Part shown: positions 39,142 to 47,835 of the stretch, piece after piece
Layout: each line of letters opens with the position of its first letter
How positions within the stretch are numbered: the first letter of the stretch is position 1
Source: Burkholderiaceae bacterium
GTDB taxonomy: Bacteria; Pseudomonadota; Gammaproteobacteria; Burkholderiales; Burkholderiaceae_B
NCBI GenBank assembly: GCA_004322135.1
Contig: SCSG01000004.1
Span: 186,001 to 250,000, forward strand
DNA: 64,000 nt
Reading direction: 5' to 3'
Notes under the pieces: model-generated
What the model saw: only the letters and a program-made list of their open reading frames with translations
Database searches by the model: none
What the model was told of the DNA's origin: nothing
Position numbers and translations under genes: made by a program

Positions 39142-40092
39142 TCAACTTCGGCGGCGTACCACTTCGCGGTACTCGGTGGGGCTCATGCCATAGCGCGCCC
39201 GAAAAGAGCGGCTGAAATGTGCAACGCTGTTGAAGCCCCATGAATATGCCACTTCGCTGACACGGCGCGCCGTAACCGCATCGGTGAAATCGTCGCAGCA
39301 TTTTTCCAGTCGTCGAAGCAGCACATAGTTGCCCACCGACGTACCTTCATCGGCGAACAAATCGTTCACGTAGCGCGCGGAACAACCCAGCGCCTCAGCA
39401 ACCTCGACCGCGGTCACCACACCACGCAGGCGCGTCTCGATGAACGATTTGGCGCGATACAGCAAGGCGGCACGATGCGAGGACCGGCCCACATCAACGG
39501 ACCCGAACTGAGAATTGAGCGACATGGCCACCAGATCGACAGTCTGGTCGGTAAGCCGCTTGCCGATCAACGGATCCAGGCGATTATCGAGCTTTGAAAG
39601 GCTGAACAGAAAATCGGAAGTGACTCTGCCGACCTGTTCCTGGGACGACAGCTTGATGGCCGTGTATTGCTCGAACGGACCCAAACGCTGCCGCAGCAGG
39701 GCACGCGGGATCTGAAAGATGATCTGCGAAAATTCGGTATCGAAATATAGTGAATACGGACGGGTCGAGTCATGAATGGCAAAATCGCCCCGGCGCAAAA
39801 CCGCTTCGCGCCCATCCTGAACGACTCGTTCAACACCCGAAAGGACCAGTGAAAGCAAGGCAACATCTTTATCGTCGGGCACGGCGTGGTCGGCGGAACA
39901 GCTGGCATAATGCCGACTTGCCGCGACACGATGGTACGAGATGGCACCAACCTTGTTGGCCGACACCATGCCGCGAAAACTTGACGGCAGCGTAGTGATG
40001 ACACACGGCACGAAAGTGCGAGATATCGTGTCTTGCCAGTACAAAGACAGATTTCTGTTACGCACACGCGCAGTGGAGTAAATAGACGCCAT
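39142..40092 (-). CDS. AraC family transcriptional regulator
   Basis: 316 residues. The C-terminal ~100 residues hold two helix-turn-helix units (VTAVEVAEALGCSARYVNDLF and RRVSEVAYSWGFNSVAHFSRSFRARYGMSPTEYR), typical of AraC/XylS; the N-terminal half is a cupin-like ligand domain of the AraC-binding-like type seen in aromatic regulators (FeaR, XylS). ATG at 40092 has GGGGAC upstream; Met at 40143 is an alternative. It lies just upstream, in the same direction, as dinB, and 208 bp downstream of the stop of the binding-protein gene at 40300. Its target is unknown. Confidence 0.88.
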   Translation of the reverse strand: MASIYSTARVRNRNLSLYWQDTISRTFVPCVITTLPSSFRGMVSANKVGAISYHRVAASRHYASCSADHAVPDDKDVALLSLVLSGVERVVQDGREAVLRRGDFAIHDSTRPYSLYFDTEFSQIIFQIPRALLRQRLGPFEQYTAIKLSSQEQVGRVTSDFLFSLSKLDNRLDPLIGKRLTDQTVDLVAMSLNSQFGSVDVGRSSHRAALLYRAKSFIETRLRGVVTAVEVAEALGCSARYVNDLFADEGTSVGNYVLLRRLEKCCDDFTDAVTARRVSEVAYSWGFNSVAHFSRSFRARYGMSPTEYREVVRRRS

Positions 40093-40299
40093 TTTGTCCC
40101 CGTCGAGATTCTGGCCCCGGTCAAAAGTGATTTTCGCCGCCATTAATTATATTGGGGACCGAAAACCCTCTTCGATCCCCGATCTAATCAATGTATACCA
40201 CAAATCCCCTACACGCAAAATGGGGTAACCGGCTGGCCGCCGACCCCGGCCCTCGGACCGAAGCAAGCTGTCATCCAGCCACAAATACCGCCCCCTGCG

Positions 40300-41454
40300 T
40301 TACTTGGTGGGAACTAGCTTGTACGTCCCATTTTCGATCTTGACCATGACGACCCCGCGCTCGTCAAAGCCGGCGTGATCCGTTGGCGTCATATTCAGTA
40401 CGCCATTGCCAACCTGCAGATTCTTGGTCTGCTCTAGCGCATCACGTACCGCGGACCGGAATGCCTCCGTGCCAGGCTTCGCAGTTTTAAGCGCAATGGG
40501 AATAGCGTGCTCCAGCAGCCTGCCGGCATCCCACATGTGAGTACCGAAGGGCGACACCGTCCCCTTACCGTATTTATCCTCGTAGTGCTTGATGTAGTCC
40601 AGCGCAATGGCCTTGGCCGGATGGCTGTCCGGCAACTGGGTTGCAACCAGCACCGGCCCCACCGCCAGCAGTGTGCCCTCACAGTCTTTCCCGCAAACCC
40701 TCAGGAAGTCCTGGTTGGCGATACCTTGAGTCTGATAGATCTTGCCCTTGAAGCCACGCCTGACGAGCTCGGTCTGAGGCAGCGCCCCCGGGGTCCCCGA
40801 AGCGCCGATAAACACGGCGTCGGGATTGGCCGCCATGACCTTCAGCACGATGGCCGTCGCGGATGTATCGGTGCGGGCATAGCGCTCGTTGGCTACTACG
40901 GTAATACCGTGTTTCGGAGCGATCTGACGCAGCTCATCCAGCCAGCTGTCACCATAGCCGTCGGCAAAGCCGATGTATGCCACCTTCTTGACGCCGTTGG
41001 CCGCCATATTTTTCACGGTGGCCGTCATCAGCAGCGAATCGTTCTGCACCGTCTTGAACATCCAGTGCCGATTCGCATCCATGGGTGACACCAGCCGCTT
41101 GGACGCCGCCATACTGACGGTCGGCACATGAGCGGGCCCAATAACGTCGAGCATGGCCAGCGTATTGACGGTTATCGACGAGCCGATAATTGCGTCAACG
41201 TGGTCTTCGTTAATCAACTTGTGCGCATTCTTAACGGCGGCTGTCGTATCCGACGCATCATCGTAGATAATGTACTGAACATCCTGCCCGCCTATCTTGG
41301 TGGGCAGAAGGTGCGCCGTATTGCGCTCGGGGATTCCAAGCGACGCAGCCGGCCCCGTTGCGGAAAGCGTAACGCCGATCTTGACTTGCGCATACACCGC
41401 AGTCGTCATCAAGATACTCGCAAAAACAGCGGTCAAGCGAAATAAAGTACGCAA
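40300..41454 (-). CDS. Periplasmic ligand-binding protein, branched-chain amino acid type
   Basis: 384 residues with a signal peptide (cleavage near VYA-QV) and a Peripla_BP_6 domain opening VKIGVTLSATGPAASLG. It is a close paralogue of 24514-25662: the TGPAASLGIPE segment, the YDDASD motif and overall length agree. ABC permease and ATPase genes are absent. It lies downstream of the Rieske oxygenase and reductase genes on the same strand, so it may bind their aromatic substrate (inference). Confidence 0.9.
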   Translation of the reverse strand: MRTLFRLTAVFASILMTTAVYAQVKIGVTLSATGPAASLGIPERNTAHLLPTKIGGQDVQYIIYDDASDTTAAVKNAHKLINEDHVDAIIGSSITVNTLAMLDVIGPAHVPTVSMAASKRLVSPMDANRHWMFKTVQNDSLLMTATVKNMAANGVKKVAYIGFADGYGDSWLDELRQIAPKHGITVVANERYARTDTSATAIVLKVMAANPDAVFIGASGTPGALPQTELVRRGFKGKIYQTQGIANQDFLRVCGKDCEGTLLAVGPVLVATQLPDSHPAKAIALDYIKHYEDKYGKGTVSPFGTHMWDAGRLLEHAIPIALKTAKPGTEAFRSAVRDALEQTKNLQVGNGVLNMTPTDHAGFDERGVVMVKIENGTYKLVPTK

Positions 41455-41538
41455 TGTAGTCTCCTCGATTTATTGACTTTATTTATTGAACATTTAAAAC
41501 CACTTCATTGACTTGCGAAAGCCCGTCACATAGGCAGC

Positions 41539-42504
41539 TCACAGGTCCAGACACAAAACCGGATCGATTGATCGCGACACACAAACCATCATCGACTTGC
41601 CCTCTGCACGTTCCTGCGAGGACAACACATAATCAAAATGCTCGGGAGTGCCGGCACATACACCCGTCTCGCAAGTCCGGCAGGTTCCTTCGCGACAGGA
41701 AAACGGAATGCTGAAGCCGTTTTCCTCAAGCACTTCCAGAATGCTCTTGTCGGGCGGCACAGTAAAAGAAACACCGCTGCGTTGCAGCTGAATTTCAAAC
41801 GACCCGGCTTCGGGCTGCGGCTCTGTCGACTCGGGTGGAGAAAACCACTCGAAGTGCGCAACATCGGGGCAGCCCGCCACGGCAGTCTGCACCGATTCCA
41901 TCAATGCCTGCGGCCCGCAACAATATATCTGCTCTCCGGCGCCCAGTCCATCGACAAGTTCACCAACCTGCAAATAGCCGCCCTGCTCATCATCAAAGTG
42001 CCAATGCACACGCTCGCCGCCGAACGAGCATATCTCTTCGTACAGCGCTGCACGTTGCCGATTGCGCGCCGCATACGCCAGGTGCCACTTGCGCCCATTG
42101 GCTTCGCACCAGCGAATCATGGACACAATGGGCGTTATGCCTATGCCGCCCGCAATGAAAAAATAGCTTTGCGCTGCCGGATCCAGGCGAAAATTATTGA
42201 GCGGCGGGCTGATCTGCAGCTGCGCGCCCTCCGCCAGCTTCTGGTGCACGTAGACAGACCCGCCCCGGCTATCCGCAGCCCGGCCCACGCCGACGACATA
42301 ACGATCCGTCTCACGGCTGTCGTTCAAAAGCGAATATTGCCGAACCAACCCGTTGGGCAGCGCCATGTCTATGTGCGCTCCCGGCTCGAACCGCGGCAAC
42401 GCGCCGCCATTCGGGTCCCGCAACTCCAGCACAATCACATCCTTGGCTTCCGCCATATAACTGGCGACTTTCACCGTCAGCTTTTCTGTTGGTGCCATAC
42501 TCAT
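41539..42504 (-). CDS. vanB: PDR/VanB family oxygenase reductase
   Basis: 321 residues in the phthalate dioxygenase reductase order: an N-terminal flavin-binding barrel (RQYSLLND), an NAD-binding domain (FIAGGIGITPIVSMIR) and a C-terminal plant-type [2Fe-2S] ferredoxin domain (PFSCREGTCRTCETGVC, ligand Cys). It passes electrons from NAD(P)H to a Rieske oxygenase. It starts 60 bp after the oxygenase gene at 42564, forming a VanAB-like pair. ATG at 42504 is preceded by GGAGATAG. The symbol reflects family; vanillate itself is not proven as substrate. Confidence 0.88.
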   Translation of the reverse strand: MSMAPTEKLTVKVASYMAEAKDVIVLELRDPNGGALPRFEPGAHIDMALPNGLVRQYSLLNDSRETDRYVVGVGRAADSRGGSVYVHQKLAEGAQLQISPPLNNFRLDPAAQSYFFIAGGIGITPIVSMIRWCEANGRKWHLAYAARNRQRAALYEEICSFGGERVHWHFDDEQGGYLQVGELVDGLGAGEQIYCCGPQALMESVQTAVAGCPDVAHFEWFSPPESTEPQPEAGSFEIQLQRSGVSFTVPPDKSILEVLEENGFSIPFSCREGTCRTCETGVCAGTPEHFDYVLSSQERAEGKSMMVCVSRSIDPVLCLDL

Positions 42505-42563
42505 TACCACTATCTCCGTGTCGCGCCCCGCGACCACCGTCGCGCGGCACGACATTCATTCTT

Positions 42564-43652
42564 TTATGCAAACGTCGCCGAAGGCTTGCTGCGCTGAACC
42601 TGCTGTACCTGCTGAGCCGGCTGTTGCTGCTGCTCTTTCGCGATCAACTTGTCCATCAACCACCGGAAATGGGACAAGCATCCGTCGGCGGCAATCGCCA
42701 GCAACTTGAAGCTTGGATCTTCATCCAGCATTGTCTGCTGACGCTCGATGATGGCCTTGTCTTCCAAAAAGCCTTCGATCAGGCTGTCATGCAAAGACAA
42801 CGTCACGTTGTAGTCATCAACGTCAAAGCCGTGCAGATAACTGAAAAAGAAATGCGTGGACCTTTCGGTTTCGGGCGTTATGAACTGACAGTTGTGATAT
42901 ACCTTGGCCCCTTCCTTATTGCCTTTTTCAGCACCGGATCCCGCAGGGGCAAACCCGCTTTCCAGAAAGAATATCCCGGGCACCTGCATGTGGCCTATGT
43001 TCCAGCGATCCACGTTGTTGTCGTTGTCAATGACTTTACGGTGAAACGGAGGTGGCGCGCTATCCATGCTCCAGCGTGTGACCCTGAACCCATCGTCCAG
43101 GCGCTCGACCGAGGCGGGTTTGGTCTTGTAGGCATATTCTTCCGAGCCGCCCAGCGTATGGGTATGCACCCATGCCAAGTGCGCAAAGTCGCTCAAATTA
43201 TCGACAATGAGCATGTAGTTCGAGTCGTAATGGATGTAGTCCGGTTGGCCGCGCCAGCCCGGATCAGTCAGGTACGGGAAGTCCAGAATGGTCGATTCAT
43301 CGGCCAGGGCCGGATCACCCATCCAGATCCACACCAGATGCTGACGCTCGACGACGGGATAGCTTCGAACGCCAAGTTTGGGCGGAATCATTTCCTGGCC
43401 GGGGATTTCAATGCACTTGCCAGCAGCGTTGAATTTCAGCCCATGGTACATGCAGCGCAGGTCATCGCCCTCGCGGCGACCTTGCGACAATGCTGCACCA
43501 CGGTGACAACAGCGATCTTCCAGCGCAATGATCTTGCCACTGGCTCCGCGGAAAAACAGGATGGGATCGTTCAGCAGCTTGCGGGACAAGAGCTTGCCAT
43601 CGATCAGCTCGTAATCCCAGGCAGCCATGTACCAGCAGTTTCTCAAAAACAT
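42564..43652 (-). CDS. vanA: Rieske non-heme iron oxygenase, VanA-like
   Basis: 362 residues. Rieske ligands Cys48/His50 and Cys67/His70 and the mononuclear-iron segment VDNLSDFAHLAWVH are intact. With its reductase gene next in line, it is a candidate aromatic O-demethylase releasing formaldehyde. The ATG at 43652 is chosen because AGGAG lies 6 bp before it, while it would abut the codon at 43658. It is paralogous to the oxygenase at 21431-22522 (identical Rieske spacing, shared WIWMG and [11 protein letters not shown]), but carries a Gln-rich C-terminal tail. Confidence 0.88.
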   Translation of the reverse strand: MFLRNCWYMAAWDYELIDGKLLSRKLLNDPILFFRGASGKIIALEDRCCHRGAALSQGRREGDDLRCMYHGLKFNAAGKCIEIPGQEMIPPKLGVRSYPVVERQHLVWIWMGDPALADESTILDFPYLTDPGWRGQPDYIHYDSNYMLIVDNLSDFAHLAWVHTHTLGGSEEYAYKTKPASVERLDDGFRVTRWSMDSAPPPFHRKVIDNDNNVDRWNIGHMQVPGIFFLESGFAPAGSGAEKGNKEGAKVYHNCQFITPETERSTHFFFSYLHGFDVDDYNVTLSLHDSLIEGFLEDKAIIERQQTMLDEDPSFKLLAIAADGCLSHFRWLMDKLIAKEQQQQPAQQVQQVQRSKPSATFA

Positions 43653-44047
43653 TTTCATCTCCTAAAAAGCACCACTGTCCCGGCAGGCCGGCAAGCCCGC
43701 AACAACGGCCAAACCCGGAACGCGATCGTGGTTTTCTATGGTCACGCCATCGTGCAAAATCGGCCCCTGACCGGCGTGGCATCTATATGAAGAAGTATAG
43801 GGTGGGCCCGCGCAAAAAACACAGGTAGACAGGGGCCCGGAGAAGTTCGAGAACCCAGGGCTCGATCCAGGAAATATTATTCTGGCGAATGCCAAAAATT
43901 AGAGAATGCCTTTATTTATCAATCTGTTAAACAGATAATAAACCCCATCTGCCACCCACGCGGATTTCGCGACCGGGTCGATTGCGCCCCTGGCGATCAA
44001 CTTTTCGTTCCGTGGCGGTCAACAAATAAAATCGGGCGCCAAACGAA
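43653..44047. other. 395-bp intergenic region upstream of the Rieske oxygenase
   Basis: The longest gene-free stretch of the window, between the GntR stop and the vanA-like start, both on the minus strand. It should hold the promoter of the Rieske operon. ATCTGTT (43922-43928) and AACAGAT (43930-43936) make a perfect 7-bp inverted repeat around a single A. No open frame with family-like sequence, tRNA or terminator with a T tract was seen. Confidence 0.6.
43922..43936. promoter_or_regulatory. 15-bp palindrome, candidate operator
   Basis: ATCTGTT-A-AACAGAT is an odd-length perfect palindrome of the size bound by dimeric regulators such as GntR proteins. It lies about 270 bp before the vanA-like start and 112 bp after the gntR stop. 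A direct role at the promoter would require a long leader. Confidence 0.4.
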
Positions 44048-44752
44048 CTATGCGGCCTCTGCGCGCAACGCCATGATCGCCCCCACCGCAGGATTGGCTG
44101 TCTGGCTTTTTTCCTGAGTGTAGGCATGTTCGCGGAACAGGAATTCGGCCCGGTCGCCCTGCCCCGCCTCGATGGCCTCGACAATGTTGTGATGCTGCCC
44201 GTGCGCGTAAAAGAGGAAATCAAACATCTTTTCCTTGCTGGACTGGGAAAACGCAATACTTTTGGGCGCCGTGAAGGGCACCACATTGCAGCGATCGGTC
44301 AGGCTTTCAAGCAGTGGTATCTGGGCCGCCTGTACGATCAGTGAATGGAACCGCGCATTCATCTCCGCGTAGTGCAATTCATCTTCTTCCCGCAACGCGT
44401 GATCGGCAAGAATGGCATCACCCTCGTACAGGCACGCCTTCAAGGCAGCAAGCAATGCCGGCGACGCGCCACGATCCGCCACTGTACGCGCCGCGACCCC
44501 CTCCAGAACGGACCGGATACGCAGGGCGTCCAGACTATGCTGAAGTGTGAAAGCGCGCACCGAATAACCACGCTTGCCCGCCGGAACCAGCAAGCCTTCC
44601 TGGGCCAAGGCAGGCAACGCCTGGCGCACAGGCGTGCGCGAAACACCAAGGCGCGCAGCCAGTTCGGCCTCGGGCATGCGTTCGCCCGACACGAACTCGC
44701 CCCGCAAGATCATTTCACGAAGACGCACGATAACGGAAGGGGACTGTGCCAT
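44048..44752 (-). CDS. GntR family (FCD) transcriptional regulator
   Basis: 234 residues: a winged helix-turn-helix (IVRLREMILRGEFVSGERMP, then RLGVSRTPVRQALPAL) and an all-helical FCD ligand domain with metal-site histidines (RFHSLIVQ, HHNIVEAI). FadR/VanR-type regulators of this group often control aromatic catabolism. It is divergent from ligB and upstream of the Rieske operon, so it may control both. Start at 44752 (MAQSPSV) has GGA upstream; Met at 44761 is possible. Confidence 0.9.
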   Translation of the reverse strand: MAQSPSVIVRLREMILRGEFVSGERMPEAELAARLGVSRTPVRQALPALAQEGLLVPAGKRGYSVRAFTLQHSLDALRIRSVLEGVAARTVADRGASPALLAALKACLYEGDAILADHALREEDELHYAEMNARFHSLIVQAAQIPLLESLTDRCNVVPFTAPKSIAFSQSSKEKMFDFLFYAHGQHHNIVEAIEAGQGDRAEFLFREHAYTQEKSQTANPAVGAIMALRAEAA

Positions 44753-44838
44753 GGAAAACATCCGACAGGAAAATTGCAGGACAGCAAGGACCGCCTGTAA
44801 CCACGACCTTGCGCCATATTTTTCATCATAGCAAAAAG

Positions 44839-44910
44839 TATCCAAAAATGGATCCAAATAGAGTATATTTTGCCCAATAGGTGTGGTATTGACCGTTATG
44901 GGATCCAAAA
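44839..44910. promoter_or_regulatory. Repeated ATCCAAA boxes between gntR and ligB
   Basis: ATCCAAA occurs at about 44840, 44852 and 44903 in the same orientation; the last two sit inside GGATCCAAA, and TGGATCCA (44849-44856) is itself a palindrome. TTGACC near 44889 could be a -35 element for ligB, which would place the last box between -35 and -10. The boxes are candidate operators for the divergent GntR regulator. Confidence 0.5.
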
Positions 44911-44992
44911 TTCCAATAAACCGCATAATCCGGCCAAACCATGCCGACCAAGCAAACCGCCCGGCGGTTACTCGAAACCCACAGGACTCATC

Positions 44993-45877
44993 ATGGCAAG
45001 AATCATCGGCAGCATCGGCACCTCACACGTGCCCACCATCGGCGTCGCATACGACAAGGGCCGCCAGAACGACCCGGCCTGGGCTCCGCTGTTCAACGGC
45101 TACAAGCCGGTAGCGGCCTGGCTGGCCGAGAAAAAGCCGGACGCCATGGTCATTATCTACAACGACCACGCCACCACGTTCTTCTTCGACATGTACCCCA
45201 CGTTCGCACTGGGCGTAGGCAAACGCTTTCCCATTGCCGACGAAGGCGCGGGCCTGCGCAAGCTCCCCGCCATAAAGGGCAACGTCGATCTACAGTGTCA
45301 TATCGCCGAATCGCTGGTCAACGACGAATTCGACTTGACCATCTTTCAGGAAAAGCCCATCGACCATGGCTGTGCCTCGCCGCTGCCGCTGTTGTGGCCG
45401 CATGAACCCGACTGGCCGGGCGCCGTCGTGCCGGTGGCTGTCAACGTGCTGCAATACCCGTTGCCTACGCCACGCCGCTGCTACAAACTTGGCCAGGCCC
45501 TGCGCCGCGCCATCGAATCGTATCCGGAAGATCTCAAGGTCGTCATCGTCGGCACGGGCGGCCTGTCTCACCAGATCCATGGCGAACGCACCGGCTTTAA
45601 CAACGAAGAGTGGGACCACGAATTCCTGCGTCTGCTGCAATTCGAACCCGAAAAGCTCACCGAAATGACACACGCCGACTTCGTTCGCCTGGGCGGCGCC
45701 GAAAGTGTCGAACAAATCATGTGGCTGGCCATGCGGGGCGCCATGCCAAAGCATATTCGCAAACTGCATCAAAACTATTACCTGGCCACCACTACGGCCA
45801 TGACTGTGGCTCTCTTCGAAGAGGGTGAAGAACCCACCACGCAAGCAGCCAGCCACAAGGCTACCGCCACCGCCTAA
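44993..45877 (+). CDS. ligB: Class III extradiol dioxygenase, protocatechuate 4,5-dioxygenase beta subunit type
   Basis: 294 residues, very similar in layout to LigB/PmdB (302). Iron-site residues are visible: His12 in TSHVPTIG, His59 in IYNDHA, and Glu in GGAESVEQIMW; GTGGLSHQ carries the conserved catalytic histidine. It cleaves a catechol-type acid (protocatechuate or gallate) between carbons 4 and 5. The ATG at 44993 has AGGA upstream, and the frame before it does not resemble the family. The alpha subunit follows 11 bp later, the reverse of the usual ligA-ligB order. Confidence 0.92.
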   Translation: MARIIGSIGTSHVPTIGVAYDKGRQNDPAWAPLFNGYKPVAAWLAEKKPDAMVIIYNDHATTFFFDMYPTFALGVGKRFPIADEGAGLRKLPAIKGNVDLQCHIAESLVNDEFDLTIFQEKPIDHGCASPLPLLWPHEPDWPGAVVPVAVNVLQYPLPTPRRCYKLGQALRRAIESYPEDLKVVIVGTGGLSHQIHGERTGFNNEEWDHEFLRLLQFEPEKLTEMTHADFVRLGGAESVEQIMWLAMRGAMPKHIRKLHQNYYLATTTAMTVALFEEGEEPTTQAASHKATATA

Positions 45878-45888
45878 GGAGACCGGCT

Positions 45889-46248
45889 ATGAATCCGCAA
45901 GTAAAAGGCATGGAAGAGCTGGGCGGCACGTACGCCTTCGACATCCGCACCAGCAACAGAACACTTAACCTGAACCGCTTCCTGTGGAAGATGATCGGCC
46001 AGGACTGGCGTGACCGCTACCAGGCAGACCCGGAAGCCGTCATGCAAGAGGCCGAGCTGAACGACACGGAAAAAGACCTCCTGCGCAAGCAGGACTGGCT
46101 TGGTCTGGTAAAACATGGCGCAAATTTTTTCGTGCTGGAAAAATTCGCGCGGGTAGTCCACAAAACCAACCTCGAGGTCTATGCCAGCATGCGCGGCGAA
46201 ACGTTTGAAGAGTTCATGCAGACGCGGCGGGTACCCGCCTCGCGCTGA
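45889..46248 (+). CDS. ligA: Protocatechuate 4,5-dioxygenase alpha subunit type
   Basis: 119 residues, mostly helical. GTYAFDIRTSNRTLNLNRFLW and the LRKQDWLGLVKHGANFF segment are characteristic of LigA, which caps the active site of the LigB catalytic subunit. AAGGAG lies just upstream of the ATG. The separate small subunit argues against the single-chain gallate dioxygenase of Pseudomonas (GalA), though substrate choice between protocatechuate, gallate and methylgallate cannot be settled from sequence. Confidence 0.92.
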   Translation: MNPQVKGMEELGGTYAFDIRTSNRTLNLNRFLWKMIGQDWRDRYQADPEAVMQEAELNDTEKDLLRKQDWLGLVKHGANFFVLEKFARVVHKTNLEVYASMRGETFEEFMQTRRVPASR

Positions 46249-46430
46249 ACACCTACGCGCACCAAGCCTCGCCGCAATGGCGCCGTGAAATGCGGGGCAA
46301 CATCGCCCGCGGCGTCAACACGCATAACACCCTATTGATTTTTCGCTGGCAAACAGTAACACTCAGCGTACTGTACATAACAAAGAGCCACAATCAGAAC
46401 CGGCCGTCACCATCACTCAGGAGCAAACTC

Positions 46431-47633
46431 ATGGCATCAAACCGAGGCGTCGCCTACATCGAACGCGGCAAGGTCGAAGTCCAATCTATCGCTTTCCCCG
46501 AACTCGTCACGCCCTCGGGCAAAACAGCGGGCCATGGCGTCATCGTCAAAGTTCTTACCACCAATATCTGCGGGTCCGACCAGCACATGGTGCGCGGGCG
46601 CACAACGGCGCCAAGGGGTCTGATCCTCGGCCACGAAATCACCGGCGAAGTCCTCGAAGTCGGCCGTGACGTCGAGACCATCAAAAAGGGCGATCTCGTC
46701 TCCGTACCGTTCAACGTGGCCTGCGGACGCTGCCGCACCTGCAAAGAGCAAAACACGGGCGTCTGCCTGAACGTCAACCCTGCCCGCGCGGGCGGCGCCT
46801 ACGGCTACGTCGACATGGGTGGCTGGATTGGCGGTCAGGCCGAATACGTCATGGTGCCTTACGCCGATTTCAATCTGCTCAAGTTTCCCGATAAAGCACA
46901 GGCCATCGAAAAAATTCGCGACCTCACCTGCCTGTCCGACATCCTTCCAACCGGCTTTCACGGCGCCGTCACGGCAGGCGTGGGCCCAGGCAGCACGGTC
47001 TACGTCGCGGGGGGCGGACCTGTCGGGCTGGCGGCCGCCGCCGCGGCACGCCTGCTCGGTGCAGCCGTGGTCATTCTGGGCGATCTCAATCCCGAGCGCC
47101 TCGCGCATGCCAAAAAGGTTGGCTTCGAAACCGTGGACGTCTCACTCGACACCCCACTGGGCGAACAGATCGCTGCCATCCTGGGCACGCCCGAAGTCGA
47201 CTGCGCCATTGACGCCGTCGGTTTCGAGGCGCGCGGTCACGGTCACAGCGGTTCGCAAATCGAAGCGCCCGCCACCGTGTTGAACTCGCTCATGAACATT
47301 ACCCGGCCGGCCGGGCGCATCGGCATACCGGGACTGTACGTAACCGAAGACCCCGGCGCTCACGACAAGGCCGCCCAACAGGGCGCACTTAGCGTGCGCT
47401 TTGGCTTGGGCTGGGCAAAATCGCACAGCTTTTTCACCGGCCAGACGCCCGTCATGAAATACAATCGCGCACTCATGCAGGCTATTCTTTGGAACCGCAT
47501 CAATATCGCCGAGGTCGTAAACGTACAGGTCATCTCGCTTGACGACGCACCACGAGGCTATTCCGAGTTCGACCAGGGCGCGCCCAAGAAATTCGTCATC
47601 GACCCGCACAACCAGTTGCGCAAGGCGGCTTAA
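46431..47633 (+). CDS. fdhA: Glutathione-independent formaldehyde dehydrogenase
   Basis: 400 residues, as in Pseudomonas putida FdhA. Catalytic zinc ligands Cys47 (NICGSDQH) and His in LILGHEITGE, structural zinc cysteines in CGRCRTCKEQNTGVC and the coenzyme motif VAGGGPVGLAAAAAAR are visible. It oxidises formaldehyde to formate with NAD. AGGAG lies 8 bp before ATG 46431. Its position beside a VanAB-like O-demethylase and LigBA dioxygenase suggests removal of formaldehyde from O-demethylation; a terminator follows 40 bp downstream. Confidence 0.94.
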   Translation: MASNRGVAYIERGKVEVQSIAFPELVTPSGKTAGHGVIVKVLTTNICGSDQHMVRGRTTAPRGLILGHEITGEVLEVGRDVETIKKGDLVSVPFNVACGRCRTCKEQNTGVCLNVNPARAGGAYGYVDMGGWIGGQAEYVMVPYADFNLLKFPDKAQAIEKIRDLTCLSDILPTGFHGAVTAGVGPGSTVYVAGGGPVGLAAAAAARLLGAAVVILGDLNPERLAHAKKVGFETVDVSLDTPLGEQIAAILGTPEVDCAIDAVGFEARGHGHSGSQIEAPATVLNSLMNITRPAGRIGIPGLYVTEDPGAHDKAAQQGALSVRFGLGWAKSHSFFTGQTPVMKYNRALMQAILWNRINIAEVVNVQVISLDDAPRGYSEFDQGAPKKFVIDPHNQLRKAA

Positions 47634-47673
47634 TCAAGGCTGGATTCGCGCCGCCTCGAAATAGCCACACAAT

Positions 47674-47714
47674 AAAAAGCGCTTGTGATCCTTCGGGGCA
47701 CAAGCGCTTTTTTT
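47674..47714 (+). terminator. Bidirectional intrinsic terminator
   Basis: AAAAAGCGCTTGTG (47674-47687) pairs perfectly with CACAAGCGCTTTTT after an 11-nt loop, giving a 14-bp stem with a T run on the plus strand and an A run in front that acts as a T run on the minus strand. It sits between fdhA and the convergent flavin oxidoreductase gene and can stop both transcripts. Confidence 0.9.
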
Positions 47715-47835
47715 ATTCCACCTGAACACGGCGTGACTTGCAATTGACAGCGGGCCAAATCAGCATCATCCTGCCAACCAGCGCCACATCGAAGTCAGAA
47801 TACGCCACACCGGGCACGGCCCGGCGGGCTGGGCT

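Noticed and set aside
42489-43790. 433-codon plus-strand open frame antisense to the VanA-like gene
   Set aside because: The minus frame encodes intact Rieske and iron motifs; the plus frame lacks family resemblance.
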